In this document: positions 24,801-38,509 of the stretch, in pieces
How the letters are laid out: each line of letters opens with the position of its first letter
How positions within the stretch are numbered: the stretch's first letter is position 1
Source: Cladopsammia gracilis
Taxonomy: Eukaryota > Cnidaria > Anthozoa > Scleractinia > Dendrophylliidae
Reading direction: 5' to 3'
Assembly (NCBI GenBank): GCA_022457155.1
Contig: JAJGOT010000138.1
Coordinates: 1,426,501-1,490,500, forward strand
DNA: 64,000 nt
Translations under genes and position numbers: made by a program
Notes under the pieces: generated by a model
The model's input: the letters and a program-made list of their open reading frames with translations, nothing else
The model's database searches: none
Told to the model about the DNA's origin: nothing

Positions 24801-27800
24801 TCTCCTAAGTTATGACAAACGAACAATTTATTTTTCCATCTTACAAACATTAACTAAGCAAATGCAACAAAGTAAAGCAGCTCAAAATAGATTGAGCCGT
24901 TATAACGCACACATTTTGGTTTCCGATAAATGTCACGATTGACACTGCTTCTCCAGCAAACAAAGGCAAATTTGATGTCAAGCTAAACTGTAATCCACTT
25001 CAATCCCTGCAATCCTGCGCTTTATCTCCAAACTACTACTTTTGTTTTGTACTATAGGATCTTTTCATCCAACTAAGTTGTATATTTTGTGCCATTTGAC
25101 GAAATAACGTGGAAATAAACTAAGTGAGATTTTGCAATTTCGGCGGGACATTGTCATCACTATGCATTTCCAAAAAGAATTCACAAAGTGCGACGGCTAA
25201 AACCGAAAATGCCCGAAATATTGACGAACAGGCTCCGTAATTATTCTCCTAGGAGACAACAAAATGTCTCATAAGTTATGACAAAGAAACAATTTATATT
25301 TCCACCTTACAAACATTAACTAAGAGAATGGAAGGATGTAAAGCAGCTCAAAATAGGTTGAGCCGTTATAACGCACGCATTTTGGTTTCCGATAAATGTC
25401 ACGATTGACACTGCCTCTCCAGCAAACAAAGGCAAATTTGATGTCAAGCTAAACTTTAATCCACTTTAATCCCCGCAATCCTGCGCTTTATCTCCAAACT
25501 ACTACTTTTGTTTTGTACTATAGGATCTTTTTATCCAACTAAGTTGTATATTTTGTGCCATTTGGCGATATAACATCGAAATAAACTACGTGAGATTTTG
25601 CAATTTCGGCGGGACAGTGTCATCACCATGCATTTCCAAAGAGAATTCACAAAGTGCGACGGCCAAAACCGAAAATGCCCGAAATATTGACGAACAGGCT
25701 CCGTAATTATTCTCCTACGAGGCAACAAAATGTCTCATAAGTTATGACAAACAAACAATTTATTTTTCCATCTTACAAACATTAACTAAGCAAATGGAAG
25801 GATGTAAAGCAGCTCAAAACCGATTAAGCCGTTATAACGCGCGCATTTTGATTTCCGATAAATGTCACGATTGACACTGCCTCTCCAGCAAACAAAGGCA
25901 AAGTTGATGTCAAGCTAAACTGTAATCCACTTTAATCCCCGCAATCCTGCGCTTTATCTCCAAACTACTACTTTTGTTTTGTACTATAGGATCTTTTTAT
26001 CCAACTAAGTTGTATATTTTGTGCCATTTTGCGATATAACGTGGAAATAAACTAAGTGAGATTTTGCAATTTCAGCGGGACAGTGTCATCACAATGCATT
26101 TCCAAAGAGAAAAGAAATGTCTCATGAGTTATGACAAACAAACAATTTATTTTTCCATCTTACAAACATTAACTAAGAGAATGGAAGGATGTAAAGCAGC
26201 TCAAAATAGGTTGAGCCGTTATAACGCACGCATTTTGGTTTCTGATAAATGTCACGATTGCCACTGCCTCTCCAGCAAACAAAGGCAAATTTTATTTTAA
26301 GCTAAACTGTAATCCACTTCAATCCCCCATCCTGCGCTTTATCTCCAAACTACTACTTTTGTTTTGTACTATAGGATATTTTTATCCAACTAAGTTGTAT
26401 ATTTTGTGCCATTTGGCGATATAACGGGGAAATTGACCATTTCGGCGGGACACTGTCATCAGTATGCATTTACTAAGAGTATTCACGAAGTGCGACGACT
26501 AAAGCCGAAAATGCCCGAAATATTGACGAACAGGCTCCGTAAATTTTCTCTTAGGAGGCAACAAAATGTCTCATCACTTATGACAAAGAAACAATTTATT
26601 TTTCCATCTTACAAACATTAACTAAGAGAATGGAAGGATGTAACGCAGCTCAAAATAGATTGAGCCGTTATAACGCACACATTTTCGTTTCCGATAAATG
26701 TCACGATTGACACTACCTCTCCAGCGAACAAAGGCTAATTTGATGTCAAGCTAAACTGTAATCCACTTCAATCCCTGCAATCCTGCGCTTTCTCTCCAAA
26801 CTACTACTTTTGTTTTGTACTATAGTATCTTTTTATCCAACTAAGTTGTATATTTTGTGCCATTTGGCGATATAACTTGAAAAGAAGCAAAGCGACATTT
26901 TACCATTTCGGCGGGACAGTGTCATCAGTATGCATTTTCGAAGAGTATTCACTTAAGGCGACGGCTAAAACCGAAAATGACCGAAATATTGACAAACAGG
27001 CTCCGTAATTATTCTCCTACGAGGCAACAAATGTCTCATAAGTTATAACAAACAAACAATTTATTTTTGCATCTTACAAACGTTAACTCAGCAAATGCAG
27101 CGAAGTAATGAAGCTCAAAATAGATTGAGCCGTTATAACGCACGCATTTTGGTTTCCGATAAATGTCACGATTGACACTGCGTCACCAGCAAACAAAGGT
27201 AAGTTTGATTTCAAGCGAAACTGTAATCCACTTCAATCCCTGCAATCCTGCGCTTTATCTCCAACTACTACTTTTGTTTTCTACTTTAGGATCTTTTTAT
27301 CCAACTAAGTGGTATATTTTGTGCCATTTGGCGATATAAGGTGGAAATAAGCTAAGCGACATTTTGCCATTTCGGCGGGACAGTGTCATCAGTATGCATT
27401 TACGAAGAGTATTCACTTAAGGCGACGGCTAAAACCGAAAATGCCCGAAATATTGAAGAACAGGCTCCGTAATTATTCTCCTACGAGGCAACAAAATGTC
27501 TCATAAGTTATGACAAACAAACAATTTATTTTTCCATCTTACAAACATTAACTAAGCAAATGCAACAAAGTAAAGCAGCTCAAAATAGATTGAGCCGTTA
27601 TAACGCACGCATTTTGGTATCCGATAAATTGTCACGATTGACACTGCCTCTCCAGCAAACAAAGGCAAATTTAATTCCAAGCTTAACTGTAATCCACTTC
27701 AATCCCTGCAATCCTGCGCTTTATATCCAAACTACTACTTTTGTTTTGTACTTTACGATCTTTTAATCCAACTAAGTTGTATATATTGTGCCATTTGACG

Positions 27801-30346
27801 ATATAACGTGGAAATAAGCTAAGCGACATTTTGTCATCAGTATGCATTTTCGAACAGTATTCACTTAAGGCGACGGCTAAAACCGAAAATGCCCGAAATA
27901 TTGACGAACAGGCTCCGTAATTATTCTCCTACGAGGCCACAAAATGTCTCATAAGTTATGACAAAGAAACAATTTATTTTTCCATCTTACAACCATTAAC
28001 TAAGAGAATACAAGGATTTAAAGCATTTCAAAATAGATTGAGCCGTTATGACGCACGCATTTTGGTTTCCGATAAATGTCACGATTGAAATAGCCTCTCC
28101 AGCAAACAAAGGCAAATTTGATGTCAAGCTAAACTGTAATCCACTTCAATCACTGCAATCCTGCGCTTTATCTCCAAACTACTACTTTTGTTTTTTACTA
28201 TACGATCGTTTTATGCAACTAAGTTGTATATTTTGTGCCATTTTGCGATATAACGTGGAAATAAAGTAAGTGAGATTTTGCATTTTCGGTGGGACAGTGT
28301 CATCACTGTGCATTTCCAAAGAGAATTCACAAAGTGCAACGGCTAAAACCGAAAATGCCCGAAATATTGACGAACAGGCTCCGTAATTATTCTCCCTGGA
28401 GGCAACAAAATGTCTCATAAGTTATGACAAACAAACAATTTCTTTTTCCATCTTACAAGCGTTAACTAAGCAAATGCAGCGAAGAAAAGCAGCTCAAAAT
28501 AGATTGAGCCGTTATGACGCACGCATTTTGGTTTCCGATAAATGTCACCATTTACATTGCCTCTCCAGCAAACAAAGGGAAATTTGATTTCAAGCTTAAC
28601 TGTAATCCACTTCAATCCCTGCAATCCTGCGCTTTATCTCCAAACTACTACTTTTGTTTTGTACTATAGGATCTTTTAATCCAACTAAGTTGTATATTTT
28701 GTGCCATTTGGTGATGTAACGTGGAAATAAGCTAAGCGACAATTTGCCATTTCAGCATGACAGTGTCATCAGTATGCATTTTCGAACAGTATTCACGAAG
28801 TGCGACGAGTAAAACCGAAAATGCCCAAAATATTGAAGAACAGGCACCACATTTTCTACCAGGAGGCAACAAAATGTCTTATGAGTTATGACAAAGAAAC
28901 AAATTATTTTTCCATCTTACAAACACTAACTAAGAGAATGCAGGGATTTAAAGCAGCTCAAAATAGATTGAGCCGTTATGACGCACACATTTTCGTTTCC
29001 CATAAATGTCACGATTGACACTGCCTCTCCAGCAAACAAAGGGAAATTTGATGTCAAGCTAAACTGTAATCCACTTCAATCCCTGCAATCCTGCGCTTTC
29101 TCTCCAAACTACTACTTTTGTTTTGTACTATAGGATCTTTTTATCCAACTAAGTTTTTTTTTGTGCCATTTGGCGATATAACTTGGAAAGAAGCTAAGCG
29201 ATATTTTGCCATTTCGGCGGGACAGTGTCATCAGTATGCATTTATGAAGAGTATTCATGAAGTGCGACGACTGAAACCGAAAATGCCCGAAATATTGACG
29301 AAGAGGCTCCGTAATTTTATTCCTAGGAGGCAACAAAATGTCTGATAAGTTATGGCAAAGAAACAATTTACTTTTCCACCTTACAAACATTAACTAAGAG
29401 AATGGAAGGATGTAAAGCAGCTCAAAATAGATTGAGCCGTTATAACGCACGCATTTTGGTTTCCGATAAATGTCACGATTGACACTGCCTCTCCAGCAAA
29501 CAAAGGCAAATTTGATGTCAAGCTAAACTGTAATCCACTTTAATCCCCGCAATCCTGCGCTTTATCTCCAAACTACTACTTTTGTTTTGTACTATAGGAT
29601 CTTTTTATCCAACTAAGTTGTATATTTTGTGCCATTTGGCGATATAACATCGAAATAAACTACGTGAGATTTTGCAATTTCGGCGGGACAGTGTCATCAC
29701 CATGCATTTCCAAAGAGAATTCACAAAGTGCGACGGCTAAAACCGAAAATGCCCGAAATATTGACGAACAGGCTCCGTAATTATTCTCCTAGGAGGCAAC
29801 AAAATGTCTGATAAGTTATGGCAAAGAAACAATTTACTTTTCCACCTTACAAACATTAACTAAGAGAATGGAAGGATGTAAAGCAGCTCAAAATAGATTG
29901 AGCCGTTATAACGCACGCATTTTGGTTTCCGATAAATGTCACGATTGACACTGCCTCTCCAGCGAACAAAGGCTAATTTGTGCCATTTGGCGATATAACG
30001 GGGAAATAAGCTAAGCGACAATTGACCATTTCGGCGGGACACTGTCATCAGTATGCATTTACTAAGAGTATTCACGAAGTGCGACGACTAAAGTCGAATA
30101 TGCCCAAAAATATTGACGAACAGGCTCCGTAAATTTTCTCCTAGGAGGCAACAAAATGTCTCATCACTTATGACAAAGAAGCAATTTATTTTTCCATCTT
30201 ACAAACATTAATTAAGAGAATGGAAGGATGTAACGCAGCTCAAAATAGATTGAGCCGTTATAACGCACACATTTTCGTTTCCGATAAATGTCACGATTGA
30301 CACTGCCTCTCCAGCGAACAAAGGCTAATTTGATGTAAAGCTAAAC
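21801..30346. repeat. Higher-order repeat unit 2 (8,546 bp)
   Basis: Seen: it is near-identical to unit 1 at a constant offset of 8,546 bp, including a shortened monomer at about 29,976 that matches the one at 21,430. Confidence 0.85.
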
Positions 30347-33300
30347 TGTAATCCACTTCAATCCCTGCAATCCTACGCTTTATCTCCAAACTACTACTCT
30401 TGTTTTGTACTATAGGACCTTTTTATGCAACTAAGTTGTATATTTTGTGCCATTTTGCGATATAACGTGGAAATAAACTAAGTGAGATTTTGCAATTTCG
30501 GCGGGACAGTGTCATCACTATGCATCTCCAAAGAGAATTCACAAAGTGCGACGGCTAAAACCGAAAATGCCCGAAATATTGACGAACAGGCTCCGTAATT
30601 ATTCTCCTAGGAGGCAACAAAATGTCTCATAAGTTATGACAAAGAAACAATTTATTTTTCCACCTTACAAACATTAACTAAGAGAATGGAAGGATGTAAA
30701 GCAGCTCAAAATAGATTGAGCCGTTATAACGCACGCATTTTGGTTTCCGATAAATGTCACGATTGACACTGCCTCTCCAGCAAACAAAGGCAAATTTGAT
30801 GTCAAGCTAAACTGTAATCCACTTTAATCCCCGCAATCCTGCGCTTTATCTCCAAACTACTACTTTTGTTTTGTACTATAGGATCTTTTCATCCAACTAA
30901 GTTGTATATTTTGTGCCATTTGGCGAAAAAACGTGGAAATAAACTAAGTGAGATTTTCCAATTTCGGCGGGACAGTGTCATCACTATGCATTTCCAAAAA
31001 GAATTCAACAAAGTGCGACGGCTAAAACCGAAAATGCCCGAAATATTGACGAACAGGCTCCGTAATTATTCTCCTAGGAGGCAACAAAATGTCTCATAAG
31101 TTATGACAAAGAAACAATTTATTTTTCCACCTTACAAACATTAACTAAGAGAATGGAAGGATGTAAAGCAGCTCAAAATAGATTGAGCCGTTATAACGCA
31201 AGCATTTTGGTTTCCGATAAATGTCACGATTGACACTGCCTCTCCAGCAAACAAAGGCAAATTTGATGTCAAGCTAAACTGTAATCCACTTTAATCCCCG
31301 CAATCCTGCGCTTTATCTCATAACTACTACTTTTGTTTTGTACTATAGGATCTTTTTATCCAACTAAGTTGTATATATTCTGCCATTTGGCGATATAACG
31401 TGGAAATAAGCTAAGCGACATTTTCCCATTTCGACGGGACAGTGTCATCAGTATGTATTTAAGAAGAGTATTTACGAAGAGTATTCACGAACTGTGAAGG
31501 CTAAAACCGAAAATGCCCGAAATATTGACGAACAGGCTCCGTAATTATCCTCCCAGGAGGCAACAAATTGTCTCATAAATTATGACAAACAATTTCTTGT
31601 TCCATCTTACAAACATTAACTAAGCAAATGCAACGAAGTAAAGCAGCTCAAAATAGATTGAGCCGTTATAACGCGCGCATTTTGGTTTCTGATAAATGTC
31701 ACGATTTACACTACCTCTCCAGCAAACAAAGGCAAATTTGATTTCAAGCTAAACTGTAATCCACTTCAATCCCTGCAATCCTGCGCTTTATCTCCAAACT
31801 ACTACTTTTGTTTTGTACTATAGGATCTTTTTATCCAACTAAGTTGTATATTTTGTGCCATTTTGCGATATAACGTGGAAATAAACTAAGTGAGATTTTG
31901 CAATTTCGGCGGGACAGTGTCATCACAATGCATTTCCAAAGAGAAAAGAAATGTCTCATGAGTTATGACAAACAAACAATTTATTTTTCCATCTTACAAA
32001 CATTAACTAAGAGAATGGAAGGATGTAAAGCAGCTCAAAATAGGTTGAGCCGTTATAACCCACGCATTTTGGTTTCCGATAAATGTCACGATTGCCACTG
32101 CCTCTCCAGCAAACAAAGGCAAATTTTATTTTAAGCTAAACTGTAATCCACTTCAATCCCCCATCCTGCGCTTTATCTCCAAACTACTACTTCTGTTTTG
32201 TACTATAAGATATTTTTATCCAACTAAGTTGTATATTTTGTGCCATTTGGCGATATAACGGGGAAATTGACCATTTCGGCGGGACACTGTCATCAGTATG
32301 CATTTACTAAGAGTATTCACGAAGTGCGACGACTAAAGCCGAAAATGCCCGAAATATTGACGAACAGGCTCCGTAAATTTTCTCTTAGGAGGCAACAAAA
32401 TGTCTCATCACTTATGACAAAGAAACAATTTATTGTTCCACCTTACAAACATTAACTAAGAGAATGGAAGGATGTAACGCAGCTCAAAATAGATTGAGCC
32501 GTTATAACGCACACATTTTCGCTTCCGATAAATGTCACGATTGATACTACCTCTCCAGCGAACAAAGGCTAATTTGATGTCAAGCTAAACTGTAATCCAC
32601 TTCAATCCCTGCAATCCTGCGCTTTCTCTCCAAACTACTACTTTTGTTTGTACTGTAGGATCTTTTTATCCAACTAAGTTGTATATTTTGTGCCATTTGG
32701 CGATATAACTTGAAAAGAAGCAAAGCGACATTTTACCATTTCGGCGGGACAGTGTCATCAGTATGCATTTTCGAAGAGTATTCACTTAAGGCGACGGCTA
32801 AAACCGAAAATGACCGAAATATTGACAAACAGGCTCCGTAATTATTCTCCTACGAGGCAACAAATGTCTCATAAGTTATAACAAACAAACAATTTATTTT
32901 TGCATTTTACAAACGTTAACTAAGCAAATGCAGCGAAGTAAAGAAGCTCAAAATAGATTGAGCCGTTATAACGCACGCATTTTGGTTTCCGATAAATGTC
33001 ACGATTGACACTGCGTCACCAGCAAACAAAGGCAAGTTTGATTTCAAGCGAAACTGTAATCCACTTCAATCCCTGCAATCCTGCGCTTTATCTCCAACTA
33101 CTACTTTTGTTTTCTACTATAGGATCTTTTTATCCAACTAAGTGGTATATTTTGTGCCATTTGGCGATATAAGGTGGAAATAAGCTAAGAGACATTTTGC
33201 CATTTCGGCGGGACAGTGTCATCAGTATGCATTTACGAAGAGTATTCACTTAAGGCGACGGCTAAAACCGAAAATGCCCGAAATATTGAAGAACAGGCTC

Positions 33301-36300
33301 CGTAATTATTCCCCTAGGAGGCAACAAAATGTCTCCTAAGTTATGACAAACGAACAATTTATTTTTCCATCTTACAAACATTAACTAAGCAAATGCAACA
33401 AAGTAAAGCAGCTCAAAATAGATTGAGCCGTTATAACGCACACATTTTGGTTTCCGATAAATGTCACAATTGACACTGCTTCTCCAGCAAACAAAGGCAA
33501 ATTTGATGTCAAGCTAAACTGTAATCCACTTCAATCCCTGCAATCCTGTGCTTTATCTCCAAACTACTACTTTTGTTTTGTACTATAGGATCTTTTCATC
33601 CAACTAAGTTAAATATTTTGTGCCATTTGGCGAAATAACGTGGAAATAAACTAAGTGAGATTTTGCAATTTGGCGGGACATTGTCATCACTATGCATTTC
33701 CAAAAAGAATTCACAAAGTGCGACGGCTAAAACCGAAAATGCCCGAAATATTGACCAACAGGCTCCGTAATTATTCTCCTAGGAGGCAACAAAATGTCTC
33801 ATAAGTTATGACAAAGAAACAATTTATATTTCCACCTTACAAACATTAACTAAGAGAATGGAAGGATGTAAAGCACCTCAAAATAGATTGAGCCGTTATA
33901 ACGCACGCATTTTGGTTTCCGATAAATGTCAGATTGACACTGCCTCTCCAGCAAACAAAGGCAAATTTGATGTCAAGCTAAACTTTAATCCACTTTAATC
34001 CCCGCAATCCTGCGCTTTATCTCCAAACTACTACTTTTGTTTTGTACTATAGGATCTTTTTATCCAACTAAGTTGTATATTTTGTGCCATTTGGCGATAT
34101 AACATCGAAATAAACTACGTGAGATTTTGCAATTTCGGCGGGAGAGTGTCATCACCATGCATTTCCAAAGAGAATTCACAAAGTGCGACGGCTAAAACCG
34201 AAAATGCCCGAAATATTGACGAACAGGCTCCGTAATTATTCTCCTACAAGGCCACAAAATGTCTCATAAGTTATGACAAAGAAACAATTTATTTTTCCAT
34301 CTTACAACCATTAACTAAGAGAATACAAGGATTTAAAGCATTTCAAAATAGATTGAGCCGTTATGACGCATGCATTTTGGTTTCCGATAAATGTCACCAT
34401 TTACATTGCCTCTCAAGCAAACAAAGGCAAATTTGATGTCAAGCTTAACTGTAATCCACTTCAATCCCTGCAATCCTGCGCTTTATCTCCAAACTACTAC
34501 TTTTGTTTTGTACTATAGGATCTTTTAATCCAACTAAGTTGTATATTTTGTGCCATTTGGCGATATAACGGGGAAATAAGCTAAGCGACAATTGACCATT
34601 TCGGCGGGACACTGTCATCAGTATGCATTTACTAAGAGTATTCACGAAGTGCGACGACTTAAGTCGAATATGCCCAAAAAAAATATTGACGAACAGGCTC
34701 CGTAAATTTTCTCCTAGGAGGCAACAAAATGTCTCATCACTTATGACAAAGAAACAATTTATTTTTCCATCTTACAAACATTAATTAAGAGAATGGAAGG
34801 ATGTAACGCAGCTCAAAATAGATTGAGCCGTTATAACGCACACGTTTTCGTTTCCGATAAATGTCACGATTGACACTGCCTCTCCAGCGAACAAAGGCTA
34901 ATTTGATGTCAAGCTAAACTGTAATCCACTTCAATCCCTGCAATCCTGCGTTTTATCTCCAAACTACTACTTTTGTTTTGTACTATAGGATCTTTTTATC
35001 CAACTAAGTTGTATATTTTGTGCCATTTGGCGATATAACTTGAAAAGAAGCAAAGCGACATTTTACCATTTCGGCGGGACAGTGTCATCAGTATGCATTT
35101 TCGAAGAGTATTCACTTAAGGCGACGGCTAAAACCGAAAATGACCGAAATATTGACAAACTGGTTCCGTAATTATTCTCCTACGAGGCAACAAATGTCTC
35201 ATAAGTTATAACAAACAAACAATTTATTTTTGCATCTTACAAACGTTAACTAAGCAAATGCAGCGAAGTAAAGAAGCTCAAAATAGATTGAGCCGTTATA
35301 ACGCACGCATTTTGGTTTCCGATAAATGTCACGATTGACACTGCGTCACCAGCAAACAAAGGCAAATTTGATTTCAAGCGAAACTGTAATCCACTTCAAT
35401 CCCTGCAATCCTGCGCTTTATCTCCAACTACTACTTTTGGTTTCTACTTTAGGATCTTTTTATCCAACTAAGTGGTATATTTTGTGCCATTTAGCGATAT
35501 AAGGTGGAAATAAGCTAAGCGACATTTTGCCATTTCGGCGGGACAGTGTCATCAGTATGCATTGACGAAGAGTATTCACTTAAGGCGACGGCTAAAACCG
35601 AAAATGCCCGAAATATTGAAGAACAGGCTCCGTAATTATTCTCCTACGAGGCAACAAAATGTCTCATAAGTTATGACAAACAAACAATTTATTTTTCCAT
35701 CTTACAAACATTAACTAAGCAAATGCAACAAAGTAAAGCAGCTCAAAATAGATTGAGCCGTTATAACGCACGCATTTTGGTATCCGATAAATTGTCACGA
35801 TTGACACTGCCTCTCCAGCAAACAAAGGCAAATTTAATTCCAAGCTTAACTGTAATCCACTTCAATCCCTGCAATCCTGCGCTTTATATCCAAACTACTA
35901 CTTTTGTTTTGTACTTTACGATCTTTTAATCCAACTAAGTTGTATATATTGTGCCATTTGACGATATAACGTGGAAATAAGCTAAGCGACATTTTGTCAT
36001 CAGTATGCATTTTCGAACAGTATTCACTTAAGGCGACGGCTAAAACCGAAAATGCCCGAAATATTGACGAACAGGCTCCGTAATTATTCTCCTACGAGGC
36101 CACAAAATGTCTCATAAGTTATGACAAAGAAACAATTTATTTTTCCATCTTACAACCATTAACTAAGAGAATACAAGGATTTAAAGCATTTCAAAATAGA
36201 TTGAGCCGTTATGACGCACGCATTTTGGTTTCCGATAAATGTCACGATTGAAATAGCCTCTCCAGCAAACAAAGGCAAATTTGATGTCAAGCTAAACTGT

Positions 36301-38509
36301 AATCCACTTCAATCACTGCAATCCTGCGCTTTATCTCCAAACTACTACTTTTGTTTTTTACTATACGATCGTTTTATGCAACTAAGTTGTATATTTTGTG
36401 CCATTTTGCGATATAACGTGGAAATAAAGTAAGTGAGATTTTGCATTTTCGGTGGGACAGTGTCATCACTGTGCATTTCCAAAGAGAATTCACAAAGTGC
36501 AACGGCTAAAACCGAAAATGCCCGAAATATTGACGAACAGGCTCCGTAATTATTCTCCCTGGAGGCAACAAAATGTCTCATAAGTTATGACAAACAAACA
36601 ATTTCTTTTTCCATCTTACAAGCGTTAACTAAGCAAATGCAGCGAAGAAAAGCAGCTCAAAATAGATTGAGCCGTTATGACGCACGCATTTTGGTTTCCG
36701 ATAAATGTCACCATTTACATTGCCTCTCCAGCAAACAAAGGGAAATTTGATTTCAAGCTTAACTGTAATCCACTTCAATCCCTGCAATCCTGCGCTTTAT
36801 CTCCAAACTACTACTTTTGTTTTGTACTATAGGATCTTTTAATCCAACTAAGTTGTATATTTTGTGCCATTTGGTGATGTAACGTGGAAATAAGCTAAGC
36901 GACAATTTGCCATTTCAGCATGACAGTGTCATCAGTATGCATTTTCGAACAGTATTCACGAAGTGCGACGAGTAAAACCGAAAATGCCCAAAATATTGAA
37001 GAACAGGCACCACATTTTCTACCAGGAGGCAACAAAATGTCTTATGAGTTATGACAAAGAAACAAATTATTTTTCCATCTTACAAACACTAACTAAGAGA
37101 ATGCAGGGATTTAAAGCAGCTCAAAATAGATTGAGCCGTTATGACGCACACATTTTCGTTTCCCATAAATGTCACGATTGACACTGCCTCTCCAGCAAAC
37201 AAAGGGAAATTTGATGTCAAGCTAAACTGTAATCCACTTCAATCCCTGCAATCCTGCGCTTTCTCTCCAAACTACTACTTTTGTTTTGTACTATAGGATC
37301 TTTTTATCCAACTAAGTTTTTTTTTGTGCCATTTGGCGATATAACTTGGAAAGAAGCTAAGCGATATTTTGCCATTTCGGCGGGACAGTGTCATCAGTAT
37401 GCATTTATGAAGAGTATTCATGAAGTGCGACGACTGAAACCGAAAATGCCCGAAATATTGACGAAGAGGCTCCGTAATTTTATTCCTAGGAGGCAACAAA
37501 ATGTCTGATAAGTTATGGCAAAGAAACAATTTACTTTTCCACCTTACAAACATTAACTAAGAGAATGGAAGGATGTAAAGCAGCTCAAAATAGATTGAGC
37601 CGTTATAACGCACGCATTTTGGTTTCCGATAAATGTCACGATTGACACTGCCTCTCCAGCAAACAAAGGCAAATTTGATGTCAAGCTAAACTGTAATCCA
37701 CTTTAATCCCCGCAATCCTGCGCTTTATCTCCAAACTACTACTTTTGTTTTGTACTATAGGATCTTTTTATCCAACTAAGTTGTATATTTTGTGCCATTT
37801 GGCGATATAACATCGAAATAAACTACGTGAGATTTTGCAATTTCGGCGGGACAGTGTCATCACCATGCATTTCCAAAGAGAATTCACAAAGTGCGACGGC
37901 TAAAACCGAAAATGCCCGAAATATTGACGAACAGGCTCCGTAATTATTCTCCTAGGAGGCAACAAAATGTCTGATAAGTTATGGCAAAGAAACAATTTAC
38001 TTTTCCACCTTACAAACATTAACTAAGAGAATGGAAGGATGTAAAGCAGCTCAAAATAGATTGAGCCGTTATAACGCACGCATTTTGGTTTCCGATAAAT
38101 GTCACGATTGACACTGCCTCTCCAGCGAACAAAGGCTAATTTGTGCCATTTGGCGATATAACGGGGAAATAAGCTAAGCGACAATTGACCATTTCGGCGG
38201 GACACTGTCATCAGTATGCATTTACTAAGAGTATTCACGAAGTGCGACGACTAAAGTCGAATATGCCCAAAAATATTGACGAACAGGCTCCGTAAATTTT
38301 CTCCTAGGAGGCAACAAAATGTCTCATCACTTATGACAAAGAAGCAATTTATTTTTCCATCTTACAAACATTAATTAAGAGAATGGAAGGATGTAACGCA
38401 GCTCAAAATAGATTGAGCCGTTATAACGCACACATTTTCGTTTCCGATAAATGTCACGATTGACACTGCCTCTCCAGCGAACAAAGGCTAATTTGATGTA
38501 AAGCTAAAC
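30347..38509. repeat. Higher-order repeat unit 3 (8,163 bp, variant)
   Basis: Seen: it follows unit 2 closely to about 34,240, then switches monomer type. Here CTACAAGGCCACAAAATG replaces the unit-2 text. It rejoins the common order near 35,000, leaving the unit 383 bp shorter. The shift fits unequal exchange between monomers. Confidence 0.82.
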